This document shows positions 1-8,297 of a stretch of DNA of 9,126 nucleotides, in pieces; positions within the stretch are counted from its first letter, which is position 1; each line of letters begins with the position of its first letter. This stretch comes from CAIYEO01 sp037139575. Lineage in GTDB: Bacteria; Patescibacteriota; Saccharimonadia; Saccharimonadales; UBA4665. The notes under the pieces were generated by a model, which worked only from the letters and a program-made list of their open reading frames with translations, was not told the origin of the DNA and did no database searches. The stretch is taken from positions 1 through 9,126 of the forward strand of contig JBAXGD010000017.1 in assembly GCA_037139575.1 (NCBI GenBank), in the 5' to 3' direction. Made by a program: the position numbers and the translations under genes.

Positions 1-319
<319 letters not shown>

Positions 320-380
320 AAGAATTTAAAACTTAACTTAAAATCAAAAAAATGAACTGACGTTGATTTGCACTACTCAA

Positions 381-394
381 GTTTTTAAAGACCA
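381..394 (-). promoter_or_regulatory. boxA-like antitermination element of the rRNA leader
   Basis: The minus strand reads TGGTCTTTAAAAAC, close to the rRNA boxA consensus (TGCTCTTTAACA in E. coli, TGTTCTTTGAAAAC in Bacillus). It lies about 60 nt upstream of the 16S 5' end and about 35 nt downstream of the predicted transcription start. In known systems boxA is bound as RNA by NusB-NusE and lets RNA polymerase resist premature termination in rRNA operons. The assignment rests on sequence similarity and position. Confidence 0.6.
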
Positions 395-395
395 G

Positions 396-424
396 TTTAG
401 AGACAATTAAACAAAACCTCTAAA
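396..424 (-). promoter_or_regulatory. boxB-like hairpin in the rRNA leader
   Basis: On the minus strand TTTAGAG (424-418) is followed by a 15-nt loop and its exact complement CTCTAAA (402-396), giving a 7-bp hairpin that ends one base before the boxA-like element. A boxB hairpin followed by boxA is the order seen in E. coli rRNA leaders. The stem is AT-rich and the loop large, so the hairpin itself is only moderately convincing. Confidence 0.4.
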
Positions 425-435
425 TCTCAAAATCA

Positions 436-465
436 ATCTTACCCTGTTGCTATATTAAATGTCAA
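436..465 (-). promoter_or_regulatory. rRNA operon promoter (sigma70-type)
   Basis: The minus strand has a perfect -35 box TTGACA (465-460), an 18-bp spacer and a -10 box TAAGAT (441-436). Transcription would start near 428-430, leaving a leader of about 110 nt before 16S rRNA. The -35 box begins only 11 bp after the gyrA stop codon. Confidence 0.75.
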
Positions 466-476
466 GAAAAGTTTTA

Positions 477-2954
477 TTATTTTTCTTCGTTTTCTTCATT
501 TTCTTTTTCGCTATCAACTAACGCTAGCGCAACCACTTCATCACCATCATTCATTCTCATGATCCTTACCCCTTGTGTAGCCCTGCTTAATTCAGGTATA
601 TCTTTGATGCCTAATCTTATAGCTTGGCCTTGGCTAGAAAGGATTATTACTTCTTGAGAATCATCTTTGAGCGTCTGAACACCTATCAGGTTACCTGTTT
701 TTGTGTTCACTACTGCTGACCTAATACCTACACCACCTCTAGCATGAGGAGTGAATTGTGAAATCTTTGTTCTTTTTCCATAACCGAACTTGCTTATAAC
801 AAATACGCTTGAATTGTCTTGGACCACATCCATACCTATAACCTTATCGTTGGTTCTAAGTCTAATGCCTCTGACACCTCTTGAAGCTCTGCCCATAGGC
901 CTAACACCAGACTCGTTGAATCTTATAGCTTGGCCCATTGATGTAGATATTACCATTTCATTTTCTCCTGAGGTCATCCTGATCCATTTAAGTTCGTCGC
1001 CCTCATCCAGGTTAATAGCTATTAGACCTGAGCTTCTCACGTTCTGATATTGCTCGAATGGTGTCTTCTTGACGACTCCTCTGACGGTACACATAAACAA
1101 ATAATTCGTGTTATTGAGTTTACTGACATTAATTACAGAGCTTACGGCTTCTTCTGGTTGTAATTGAAGCAAGTTAACAATTGCAATACCTTTAGCGTTT
1201 AGACCTGTAGTTGGAATTTCATAGGTTTTAATCCTAAATACTCTTCCCTTGTTAGTGAAGAACAAGAGGAAGTCATGGGTACTTGCATTAATTACGTGCT
1301 CAATAACGTCCTCTTCTCTGGTAACCATTCCTCTACGGCCTTTTCCACCCCTTCCTTGCTTCTTGTAGTCGGCTATTGGGCTTCTCTTGACATAATTTGC
1401 AGATGTAAGGGTGACAACAACCTGCTCATCTGGGACAAGATCTTCGTCACTCATTTTACCGAGTTCACCAGGAATAATTCTTGTACGTCTTTCATCGGCG
1501 TAATTCTTTTTAATCTCTTCAAACTCGTTTTTTATAATTTTCAAAATTTCCTTCTCATCTGCAAGGATCTTCTCTAGACCAGCAATAATCTTAAGAAGTT
1601 CGGCAAGTTCATCTTCTATCTTCTGTCGCTCTAGACCTGCAAGAGTTCTAAGCTGCATAGCAAGAATAGCTTTAGCTTGTATATCACTAAGCTTAAATTT
1701 CTTAATTAGGTTAACCTGAGCCTCTTCAGATGTTTGGCTTGATCTAATCGTTGTAATTACTTCATCAATGTGGTCAAGTGCTATCTTGAGACCCTCTAAA
1801 ATATGGGCTCTTTCTTTTGCTTTCTTTAATTCATATTCTGTTCTTCTTCTGACAACGACTTGTCTGTGTTTTATGTGTTCACTGATAATATCTACCAGTC
1901 CAAGAATCTTAGGCTGGATACCGTCTATCAAAGCAAGCATGTTGTAGTGGAACATGCCCTGCAAAGGCGTTAACTTATAAAGCTGATTGAGTAACTTTTT
2001 AGGGAATGCATCTTTTTTAAGATCAATAACAATCCTAACTGCACCTCTGGAACTTTCATCCCTAATATCGCTAATTCCTGTAATCTTCTTATCCTTATAA
2101 AGTTCAGCAATTTTTTCTATCAAGGAGGCCTTGTTTAGGCCATAAGGAACTTCAGTAATGACAATCTGATTACGGGCTTTAACATTTTCAACAATCTCAG
2201 CAACACCTCTCACTACTACACCACCTCTACCGGTAGCATATGCGGTTCTTAGAGACTCTTTACCATAAACAACTGCGCCTGTTGGAAAATCAGGCCCCTT
2301 TACGAATTCAAGCAGGTCGTCTACTGTCGCGCCAGGGTTATCAATTAGATGTATAGTGGCGTCAATTAATTCTCCTAGGTTATGTGGAGGAATATTGGTT
2401 GCCATACCTACGGCGATACCTAGCTGGCCATTCAATAACAGGTTAGGTAGTTTTGCAGGCAATACAGAAGGTTCACTCAATCTACCATCATAGTTTTCCC
2501 TGAAGTCTACGGTCTCTTTCTCTATATCTATCAATAGTTCTTCTGAGAGCTTTGACATCTTAGCTTCTGTATAACGCATGGCAGCAGGAGGATCTCCATC
2601 CATAGAACCGAAGTTTCCCTGTCCGTTAACTAGCAAATATCGAAGCGACCAAGGCTGCGCCATTCTAACCATAGCATCATAAATCGATGCATCACCATGA
2701 GGGTGATAGTCACCCATTACTGCACCAACTACGTTAGCACTTTTCCTGTGTTTTGCGGACGATCTGAGGCCGTCTCGATTCATAGTGTATAAAATCCTAC
2801 GATGCACAGGTTTAAGGCCGTCACGAACGTCTGGAAGCGCTCTGGACACTATAACGCTCATAGAGTAGGTTAAGTAACTACTCTCCATGACCTCTTCAAT
2901 AGTTCTTGGCTCAATATTTACGTGTGGTACTGCTACTAATTCTTTTTCTTCCAT
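477..2954 (-). CDS. gyrA: DNA gyrase subunit A
   Basis: GyrA is the DNA breakage-reunion subunit of gyrase, which introduces negative supercoils in an A2B2 complex with GyrB. The 825-residue length is typical. The winged-helix/tower core occupies about residues 10-500; the catalytic tyrosine is Tyr128 in AAMRYTE (E. coli Tyr122). The quinolone-resistance region reads HPHGDASIYD, so Ala89 replaces E. coli Ser83, while Asp93 matches Asp87. The C-terminal beta-pinwheel starts near residue 505 and carries the GyrA box QGRGGKG at 533-539, the hallmark separating GyrA from ParC. Later blades show degenerate repeats, for example RGVRGIR near 692. The last ~12 residues are a Glu-rich acidic tail. The ATG start is supported by AGGA (2963-2960) five bases upstream, overlapping the gyrB stop. 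The gene is co-transcribed with gyrB (7-bp gap) and followed almost at once by the rRNA promoter. The stop is TAA. Confidence 0.98.
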   Translation of the reverse strand: MEEKELVAVPHVNIEPRTIEEVMESSYLTYSMSVIVSRALPDVRDGLKPVHRRILYTMNRDGLRSSAKHRKSANVVGAVMGDYHPHGDASIYDAMVRMAQPWSLRYLLVNGQGNFGSMDGDPPAAMRYTEAKMSKLSEELLIDIEKETVDFRENYDGRLSEPSVLPAKLPNLLLNGQLGIAVGMATNIPPHNLGELIDATIHLIDNPGATVDDLLEFVKGPDFPTGAVVYGKESLRTAYATGRGGVVVRGVAEIVENVKARNQIVITEVPYGLNKASLIEKIAELYKDKKITGISDIRDESSRGAVRIVIDLKKDAFPKKLLNQLYKLTPLQGMFHYNMLALIDGIQPKILGLVDIISEHIKHRQVVVRRRTEYELKKAKERAHILEGLKIALDHIDEVITTIRSSQTSEEAQVNLIKKFKLSDIQAKAILAMQLRTLAGLERQKIEDELAELLKIIAGLEKILADEKEILKIIKNEFEEIKKNYADERRTRIIPGELGKMSDEDLVPDEQVVVTLTSANYVKRSPIADYKKQGRGGKGRRGMVTREEDVIEHVINASTHDFLLFFTNKGRVFRIKTYEIPTTGLNAKGIAIVNLLQLQPEEAVSSVINVSKLNNTNYLFMCTVRGVVKKTPFEQYQNVRSSGLIAINLDEGDELKWIRMTSGENEMVISTSMGQAIRFNESGVRPMGRASRGVRGIRLRTNDKVIGMDVVQDNSSVFVISKFGYGKRTKISQFTPHARGGVGIRSAVVNTKTGNLIGVQTLKDDSQEVIILSSQGQAIRLGIKDIPELSRATQGVRIMRMNDGDEVVALALVDSEKENEENEEK

Positions 2955-2961
2955 AATAATC

Positions 2962-4926
2962 CTAAATATCTAAGTCCTTAACAAATTTTGCGTGTGTCTG
3001 AATAAAGTTCTTTCTAAGCTCTACCTCTGTTCCCATCAACTTATTGAAAATGGCATCGGCTTTTTCTGCATCGTCGATTCTAACCTGTATTAGAACTCTT
3101 TTCTCGGGGTTCATTGTAGTTTCAAATAACTGCTCAGCGTCCATCTCACCAAGACCCTTGTATCGCTTCTGTTCAACAAATCCGGCCTGCTTATACTTTT
3201 CATCGTTGGGATCAACCTTAGATCCTTCACTTTTTCTCTTTTCAATAGTTTTCGTAAGTATTTCTGTTAGGGCTGTTTCATCATAAACGAAAGTAGATGA
3301 TTTTCTTCCAGGCTTAACTAACTCAAATAGAGGCGGCTTAGCTAAATATAAGTGTCCACCCTCTATTACAGGTGCCATAAACCTGAAAAAGAATGTAAGA
3401 AGTAAGGTGCTAATGTGAGCACCATCAATATCGGCATCGGTCATAATAATAATCTTATCGTATCTTAGTGATCCCACATCAAAAGATTCTTCTATGCCTA
3501 CGCCCATAGCTTTAATCAGGTTTAGGATTTCATTATTGGCAAGCATTTTATCTAATCTTGCTCGCTCCACGTTCAAAACCTTACCTCTTAAAGGTAAGAT
3601 GGCTTGAGTTGAGCTATCTCTACCGCTCTTAGCCGATCCACCGGCTGAGTCACCCTCTACCAGATATAGCTCTGAATTTTTTGGATCCTTAGAAGAACAA
3701 TCAGCCAACTTACCAGGCATGCTTGCGCCTTCTAATACACCTTTTCTAATAATATTTTCTCTGGCTGCTCTAGCTGCCTTTCTAGCTCTAGCAGATAATA
3801 ATGCCTTATCTATGATCTTTTTAGCTATGGCTGGGTGCTCTTCGAGATAATAATTTAGGTGTTCTGTCATCACCTGCTCTACGTAGCCTCGGGTTTCGGG
3901 ATTTCCAAGCTTGTTCTTAGTCTGGCCCTCAAACTGAGGGTCGGGAATCTTTACAAGGATTACGGCTGTTAGGCCCTCTCGACAATCTTCACCAGATAGA
4001 TTTTCATCTTTTTCCTTAATAAAGCCATTTTTTCTTCCATAATCATTAACGATTCTAGTTAGAGCAGATCTAAATCCAGTTAAATGTGTTCCTCCGTCAG
4101 GGTTATATACGTTATTAGCAAAAGCTTTAATGGTTTCAGTGTATGAATCCGTATATTGCAAAGCAACCTCAACCTGAGTCTCTTTTGCTTGCTTGTCTAC
4201 GTAGAAGATATCTTCATCGATTGGTTCTTTACCGATGTTTAGATGCTTAACGTATGACTGAATTCCGCCCTCAAAATAAAAACCATAGCTCTTATTGGTT
4301 CGCTCATCATGAACAAAGGTTCTTAGGCCCTTAGTTAAATATGCCTGATGTCTTAAGTAGTCCAGAACCCAGCTATAATCGAATTCGGTTAATTCAAAAA
4401 TAGTTTCATCCGGGTAGAATGTAATTTTAGTTCCTGTGTCGTCAGCTTTTTCGCCCTTTTTTATAGAGGTCTTAGGAACTCCTTTTTCATACTCTTGAGT
4501 GTAAGAAAAACCTTCTCTATGAACTTCAGCAAATAATTTAGTCGATAGCGCGTTAACCACACTAATTCCAACACCGTGAAGACCACTAGATACTTTGTAG
4601 CCACCGCCACCAAACTTACCACCAGCATGGAGGATTGTAAGTACAGTTTCTAAGGCACTTTTACCAGTTTTGGCTACCTTGTTAACCGGTATACCTCTAC
4701 CGTCATCTTCAACTCTTACGCCGCCATCCTTAAGCAAGATAACCTTTAACTCTTTAGCAAATCCGGCAATCGCTTCATCGACTGAGTTATCTGCGATTTC
4801 CTTAATAAGGTGGTGTAGTCCATCAAAACCTGTGCCACCGATGTACATACCCGGTCTTTTTCGAACAGGCTCTAGTCCCTCTAATACCTGAATGTCATCT
4901 GAATCGTAATCTTTTTGTTTAGTCAC
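2962..4926 (-). CDS. gyrB: DNA gyrase subunit B
   Basis: GyrB is the ATPase subunit of gyrase and drives DNA strand passage with GyrA. The N-terminal GHKL domain shows the general base Glu43 and Asn47 in EIADNSVDE, Asp74 in DDGRGIP, and the lid motif GLHGVG at 115-120. The transducer domain carries the ATP-contacting QTKNKL at 335-340. The TOPRIM domain has the catalytic Glu424 in EGDSAGG and the metal-binding DADID at 497-501; the C-terminal YKGLGEM motif follows near 589. At 654 residues it is the compact form, without the large insertion of E. coli GyrB (804 aa). The start is GTG: an in-frame TAA lies 6-4 bases upstream and the next methionine is residue 27 inside a conserved motif. The Shine-Dalgarno-like AGAGGG (4942-4937) is ten bases upstream. 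The stop is TAG. A promoter lies in the preceding gap. Confidence 0.98.
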   Translation of the reverse strand: MTKQKDYDSDDIQVLEGLEPVRKRPGMYIGGTGFDGLHHLIKEIADNSVDEAIAGFAKELKVILLKDGGVRVEDDGRGIPVNKVAKTGKSALETVLTILHAGGKFGGGGYKVSSGLHGVGISVVNALSTKLFAEVHREGFSYTQEYEKGVPKTSIKKGEKADDTGTKITFYPDETIFELTEFDYSWVLDYLRHQAYLTKGLRTFVHDERTNKSYGFYFEGGIQSYVKHLNIGKEPIDEDIFYVDKQAKETQVEVALQYTDSYTETIKAFANNVYNPDGGTHLTGFRSALTRIVNDYGRKNGFIKEKDENLSGEDCREGLTAVILVKIPDPQFEGQTKNKLGNPETRGYVEQVMTEHLNYYLEEHPAIAKKIIDKALLSARARKAARAARENIIRKGVLEGASMPGKLADCSSKDPKNSELYLVEGDSAGGSAKSGRDSSTQAILPLRGKVLNVERARLDKMLANNEILNLIKAMGVGIEESFDVGSLRYDKIIIMTDADIDGAHISTLLLTFFFRFMAPVIEGGHLYLAKPPLFELVKPGRKSSTFVYDETALTEILTKTIEKRKSEGSKVDPNDEKYKQAGFVEQKRYKGLGEMDAEQLFETTMNPEKRVLIQVRIDDAEKADAIFNKLMGTEVELRKNFIQTHAKFVKDLDI

Positions 4927-4984
4927 TATTTAAGTACCCTCTGAGTTGTTTATATTAAGGCCACCCAACTTAATTGTCTAAAAT

Positions 4985-5013
4985 ATTATAAATCTATTGT
5001 GATCATTTTACAA
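4985..5013 (-). promoter_or_regulatory. gyrBA promoter (sigma70-type)
   Basis: On the minus strand a -35-like TTGTAA (5013-5008) is separated by exactly 17 bp from a perfect -10 box TATAAT (4990-4985). The predicted start near 4978 gives a leader of about 50 nt before the gyrB GTG codon. It sits in the 105-bp gap between the ATPase gene and gyrB. I see no convincing terminator for the upstream cluster in this gap, so read-through into gyrB is possible. Confidence 0.7.
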
Positions 5014-5031
5014 GACATTGAAGCCAATATA

Positions 5032-7830
5032 TTAATCTTTTTTGATGTGGAATACTGATTCATCTGAGGAGCCAGAATCATTCAAGTTAACGTGCAGTTC
5101 TTCGTGATTACTATTATCACTGCTCTCTAGGTTTAAGCCATTCGATGGAAGCACAGTTTCTGGAATGTTATTGATTGGACTAGGTGTAGGCTTAGTGGGC
5201 TCGATTATATTCTCTGGCTTAGGAACCTTATTTCTCTTCTGAAGCCATTGATCCAAGAATGAATCTGGACCATTTTTGGGAATGCTTGGCTTATCTTGTG
5301 GCTGGTAAGGGCTAGGCTTCTGGGAGAGAGGGTTTTTTGGCTGAAATATATCAGAAGCTCTGGCTGGTTCCTCTACTACAAAAGTTTTTAGCCTATCTCT
5401 TATTTCTTGATCAACTACAGCTCGTGGCCTGCCATATTTTGCTGCAGAGAGCTGTTTTAGAGCATCTCCCAGTTGGGAGTTAGGGTTACCTTGGGGAAGC
5501 AAGCAAGTCATAGAAAACGGAGCCGATGGAACACCGTTTACAAGAGTTCTAACAATAGTATCTCCGGTCGCCAGCCTAAGAAGATCATCTGAATCAAATG
5601 CTGGTTGGAAATATTGCTTTAAAGGCTCTGTGTCATCTTGACCAACCCTAAATGCGATTATTGTGCCGACATTACCAAAGACTGCTCCTCTTATTTCTTC
5701 AGACAGTTGAGTAGTGAACTGGTTGGCAACGATTAGGTTTAGTCTGAATTTTCTCGCTTCACTCATAACATCGGCAAAAGAATCTGTCGAAAAGTTCTGG
5801 AACTCATCAACATACAGAGAAAAATCTACTCTATCGTTTTGATCCGGTATATCGGATCTACTCATTGCTGCAACCTGAAACTTCATTACGAATATCATTC
5901 CCAACAATTTTGAATTAAGCTCACCTGTTAGTCCTTTACTTAGGTTAACTAGTAAAATCTTTTTATTATCCATAATATCTCGGAGATTAAATGAACTCTT
6001 TGTCTGTCCAATAATGTTTCTCATCATTTCATTAGATAAAAATGCACCAAATTTACTCAATACCCAGCTGATAAGATCGCCAAATTCGTTTGATCGCTGA
6101 CCTTGAGGGAACTCTTTTGTCCAGAAATCAATAACAGATTGATCGGTACAAAATTTAAGTTTTTGTTGGACAAATTTGGGGTCAGTGAAAAGTTTAGGTA
6201 TATCTATGAAGGTTCCTCCTGCTGGGTCCGACAACAGAAGTAGTGCTGCATTTCTAAACATGTGCTCAAAACGAGGCCCAACAAAACCCTGTTTATTGGG
6301 GTCATACAGCTTGTAAAGCATATTTATAGATTCTTGTATCAAAAAGTCCTTCTTTTGAGGGTCGGTGTATTCGAATATATTTAGCCCAAGGGGATTATCC
6401 ATATCGGAAGGGTTAAAGTAAATTACGTCCTCTGCCCTCTCCTTAGGCACCATAGAGAGTAGTTTATCTGCAATATCACCATGCGGATCAACAAAGGCAA
6501 AACCATTGCCATTTATCATGTCTTGCAACGCTAAGTTCTCGAGCAATGTAGTCTTACCTGTTCCAGTTTGACCCAAAGTGTAGATATGACGTCTTCTGTC
6601 ATCCTCACTAATTCTTATAGGCTTCTTAATACCTCTAAAGATATTATATCCAAGCAATAAGCCCTGATCTGGAATATTTCGTGGACCATCAACTTGTTTA
6701 GAGCTCTGTCTTTGTAGTTGAGAGGTTGGAATATTTCTTTGATCGGGAAAATGAAACAAGGTAGATAATTCCACCGAGTTAAGAATATTTCTCTTCTTTC
6801 TATCTGGGAAGGTTCGCATGATATAAGAAGTAACAAAATTTTCAATATTTTCTGTAGGTTTGTAATCAAAACCATTCTTTCCAGGTGCATCGAATAATGA
6901 AAAAGCTGCTTTAACATTGCCTATTATCGCTAGAGCCCTCTGGTTAATATTAGAAGAAGCGATAAGTCGTATACTTACTTCAAATCCAGGATGTCTAGTT
7001 TTATCCTCAATGGCCTCGACTAAAGACTGTTCGGTAGACGATAATTCTTTCTTCTGAGATGAGCTATCTCCCTTTTTCTCATCTGGTACTTTATAAAAGG
7101 CTATTAGAAGATGCTTAATCCACTCTACAAGCAAATCAGAGCCTGCCTTGGAGTTCTTGCCTTTGCGCTTGTCGCTAGCAATCATAGAAGCTTCCTTGCG
7201 CCACTCAGGATCTGCAGGTCTCATCAATATTTGAATACCCACACCATCTTCTTCAGTGAGATTAGATAATGAATTTAGTAGAGACTGTATAGCATCCCTT
7301 TTAATATCTTGATATGTAGCAATTGGATAGGCGAAAGTTTCTTTGAGGGTTATTTCACCTCCTATGGTACTGTTAATTTTACCAATTTTGCTGAAGATAT
7401 TATGATCTTCTATCTCTTCTAGTATCGCTGAGGGATATGAGCTAATTATGGCCTGCTTCACTAAATCTATAAGAGATATTGGGACTGAAGTATAGAAATA
7501 AACCAAAGAACCTGTTCCGACTATTTCGAAAGAAAAGTGCCTTTGACCATAGAATTTATTCTTAAAACCTTTTTTAAAGCTGCTATTGAGTATGTTGTAC
7601 ATTATCTGAGCCTGCGATATTGATTCCTCGGTAATATCCCTATTATCCCTGCCGTTCGAGTCAATATCTTCACTCATAGGAGGTATCCTAATCAATAAAG
7701 TGACCATCTTAAGCCCACGCTCGAAATTCTTTTGCTCTCTAGCAATCCTTCTTAAATAATGAAAAATCGGAACTGATAAAACCGTAGCGAGTAACAATAT
7801 TCCAAAAATTACGATAATTAAAGTAGTCAT
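5032..7830 (-). CDS. Membrane-anchored VirD4/TraG/HerA-like P-loop ATPase
   Basis: This 932-residue protein looks like a DNA- or protein-translocating ATPase of the type IV secretion coupling protein/HerA-FtsK superfamily. Residues 3-23 form one hydrophobic membrane anchor, followed by a basic segment. Residues about 40-350 form an N-terminal domain I cannot assign, with a notable RPADPEWR at 204-211. The motor domain has Walker A GQTGTGKT (420-427), an acidic FVDPHGD strand (446-452), Walker B LYVDEFQ (672-678) and a sensor-like IVANQ segment near 700. After about residue 815 the tail is Pro/Asn/Ser-rich, acidic at its end and probably disordered. The ATG start is bounded by an in-frame TAG 15-13 bases upstream; the ribosome site is weak (AGGG about 10 bases upstream). 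It lies 16 bp after the 135-residue gene, probably in one operon. The family is clear; the cargo is unknown. No relaxase, mating-channel or pilus gene is visible here. Confidence 0.85.
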   Translation of the reverse strand: MTTLIIVIFGILLLATVLSVPIFHYLRRIAREQKNFERGLKMVTLLIRIPPMSEDIDSNGRDNRDITEESISQAQIMYNILNSSFKKGFKNKFYGQRHFSFEIVGTGSLVYFYTSVPISLIDLVKQAIISSYPSAILEEIEDHNIFSKIGKINSTIGGEITLKETFAYPIATYQDIKRDAIQSLLNSLSNLTEEDGVGIQILMRPADPEWRKEASMIASDKRKGKNSKAGSDLLVEWIKHLLIAFYKVPDEKKGDSSSQKKELSSTEQSLVEAIEDKTRHPGFEVSIRLIASSNINQRALAIIGNVKAAFSLFDAPGKNGFDYKPTENIENFVTSYIMRTFPDRKKRNILNSVELSTLFHFPDQRNIPTSQLQRQSSKQVDGPRNIPDQGLLLGYNIFRGIKKPIRISEDDRRRHIYTLGQTGTGKTTLLENLALQDMINGNGFAFVDPHGDIADKLLSMVPKERAEDVIYFNPSDMDNPLGLNIFEYTDPQKKDFLIQESINMLYKLYDPNKQGFVGPRFEHMFRNAALLLLSDPAGGTFIDIPKLFTDPKFVQQKLKFCTDQSVIDFWTKEFPQGQRSNEFGDLISWVLSKFGAFLSNEMMRNIIGQTKSSFNLRDIMDNKKILLVNLSKGLTGELNSKLLGMIFVMKFQVAAMSRSDIPDQNDRVDFSLYVDEFQNFSTDSFADVMSEARKFRLNLIVANQFTTQLSEEIRGAVFGNVGTIIAFRVGQDDTEPLKQYFQPAFDSDDLLRLATGDTIVRTLVNGVPSAPFSMTCLLPQGNPNSQLGDALKQLSAAKYGRPRAVVDQEIRDRLKTFVVEEPARASDIFQPKNPLSQKPSPYQPQDKPSIPKNGPDSFLDQWLQKRNKVPKPENIIEPTKPTPSPINNIPETVLPSNGLNLESSDNSNHEELHVNLNDSGSSDESVFHIKKD

Positions 7831-7846
7831 AAATTCATTTCCCTAT

Positions 7847-8254
7847 CTATTCATCCGCCAATTTTAAATCTATATTAAAGCGTTTCTTCATGTACTCTGC
7901 TTTAAGTTTATTGATTTCAATATTTTGAGCACGGGGGTCATTACTCGTTAGGGTAATTATCTTCTTGGCTTTCACAATCCACTCTTTAGGAATGTTTGTT
8001 GTATCATTGTCATCAACATGAGTTAGGTCGTCTACCCCTGTATTTGTTGTGCTATTAACTTTCTGAGTCGTGAAATTAATTGAAGAAATGTCTATGGGCG
8101 CCTGGGTTTGATCTTTCTCTACCTGAACAACATTATTATTATTTACCTCTGGCAACCGTCTTGAGCTATCTCCAACTTTTTCGTTCTTAAGTGATGTCTC
8201 GCCTCCAAGAGGTGGAAGTACCATGTTTGAATGAAAGTTTTGTTTGTTATCCAT
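7847..8254 (-). CDS. Hypothetical 135-residue protein, disordered N-terminus with helical C-terminus
   Basis: No known function is recognised. Residues 1-87 are rich in Asn, Asp, Thr, Ser and Gln, without hydrophobic segments, and look disordered. Residues about 88-132 look folded and helical: IPKEWIVKAKKII, then a DPRAQN turn, then a basic amphipathic helix ending in KKRFNIDLK. This tail looks like a conserved module, and I have an unverified impression of similar small proteins in other CPR genomes. It is soluble, with no signal peptide. The gene sits 16 bp before the ATPase, suggesting a partner or adaptor role (inference from context only). There is no Shine-Dalgarno sequence before its ATG; instead an extended -10 promoter ends ten bases before the start codon, so the message is probably nearly leaderless. 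The stop is TAG. Confidence 0.8.
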   Translation of the reverse strand: MDNKQNFHSNMVLPPLGGETSLKNEKVGDSSRRLPEVNNNNVVQVEKDQTQAPIDISSINFTTQKVNSTTNTGVDDLTHVDDNDTTNIPKEWIVKAKKIITLTSNDPRAQNIEINKLKAEYMKKRFNIDLKLADE

Positions 8255-8264
8255 ATGTATTTAT

Positions 8265-8273
8265 ATTATATCA
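8265..8273 (-). promoter_or_regulatory. Extended -10 promoter for the 135-residue gene
   Basis: The minus strand reads TGATATAAT: an extended -10 TG plus a perfect TATAAT (8270-8265). The -35 region is poor (TCTTTG at 17-bp spacing). The predicted start is only about 4 nt before the ATG at 8254, and no ribosome-binding site is present. Together these suggest a nearly leaderless message that also carries the ATPase gene. Confidence 0.5.
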
Positions 8274-8297
8274 GTTAATCTAAAGGACAAAGATATT

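Noticed and set aside
790..1577. Plus-strand ORFs of 85 and 100 codons antisense to gyrA
   Set aside because: They lie wholly inside gyrA on the opposite strand, lack ribosome-binding sites and encode no recognisable protein.
2962..4926. parE/parC (topoisomerase IV) instead of gyrase
   Set aside because: The partner subunit has an intact GyrA box QGRGGKG and a full pinwheel domain, and the B subunit matches GyrB in length and motifs.
4927..5031. Terminator between the ATPase gene and gyrB
   Set aside because: Only 4-5-bp complementary pairs without a U-tract were seen; the gap is better explained by the gyrB promoter.
6615..6917. Minus-strand 100-codon ORF in another frame of the ATPase gene
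   Set aside because: Shadow frame inside a clear, uninterrupted ATPase reading frame.
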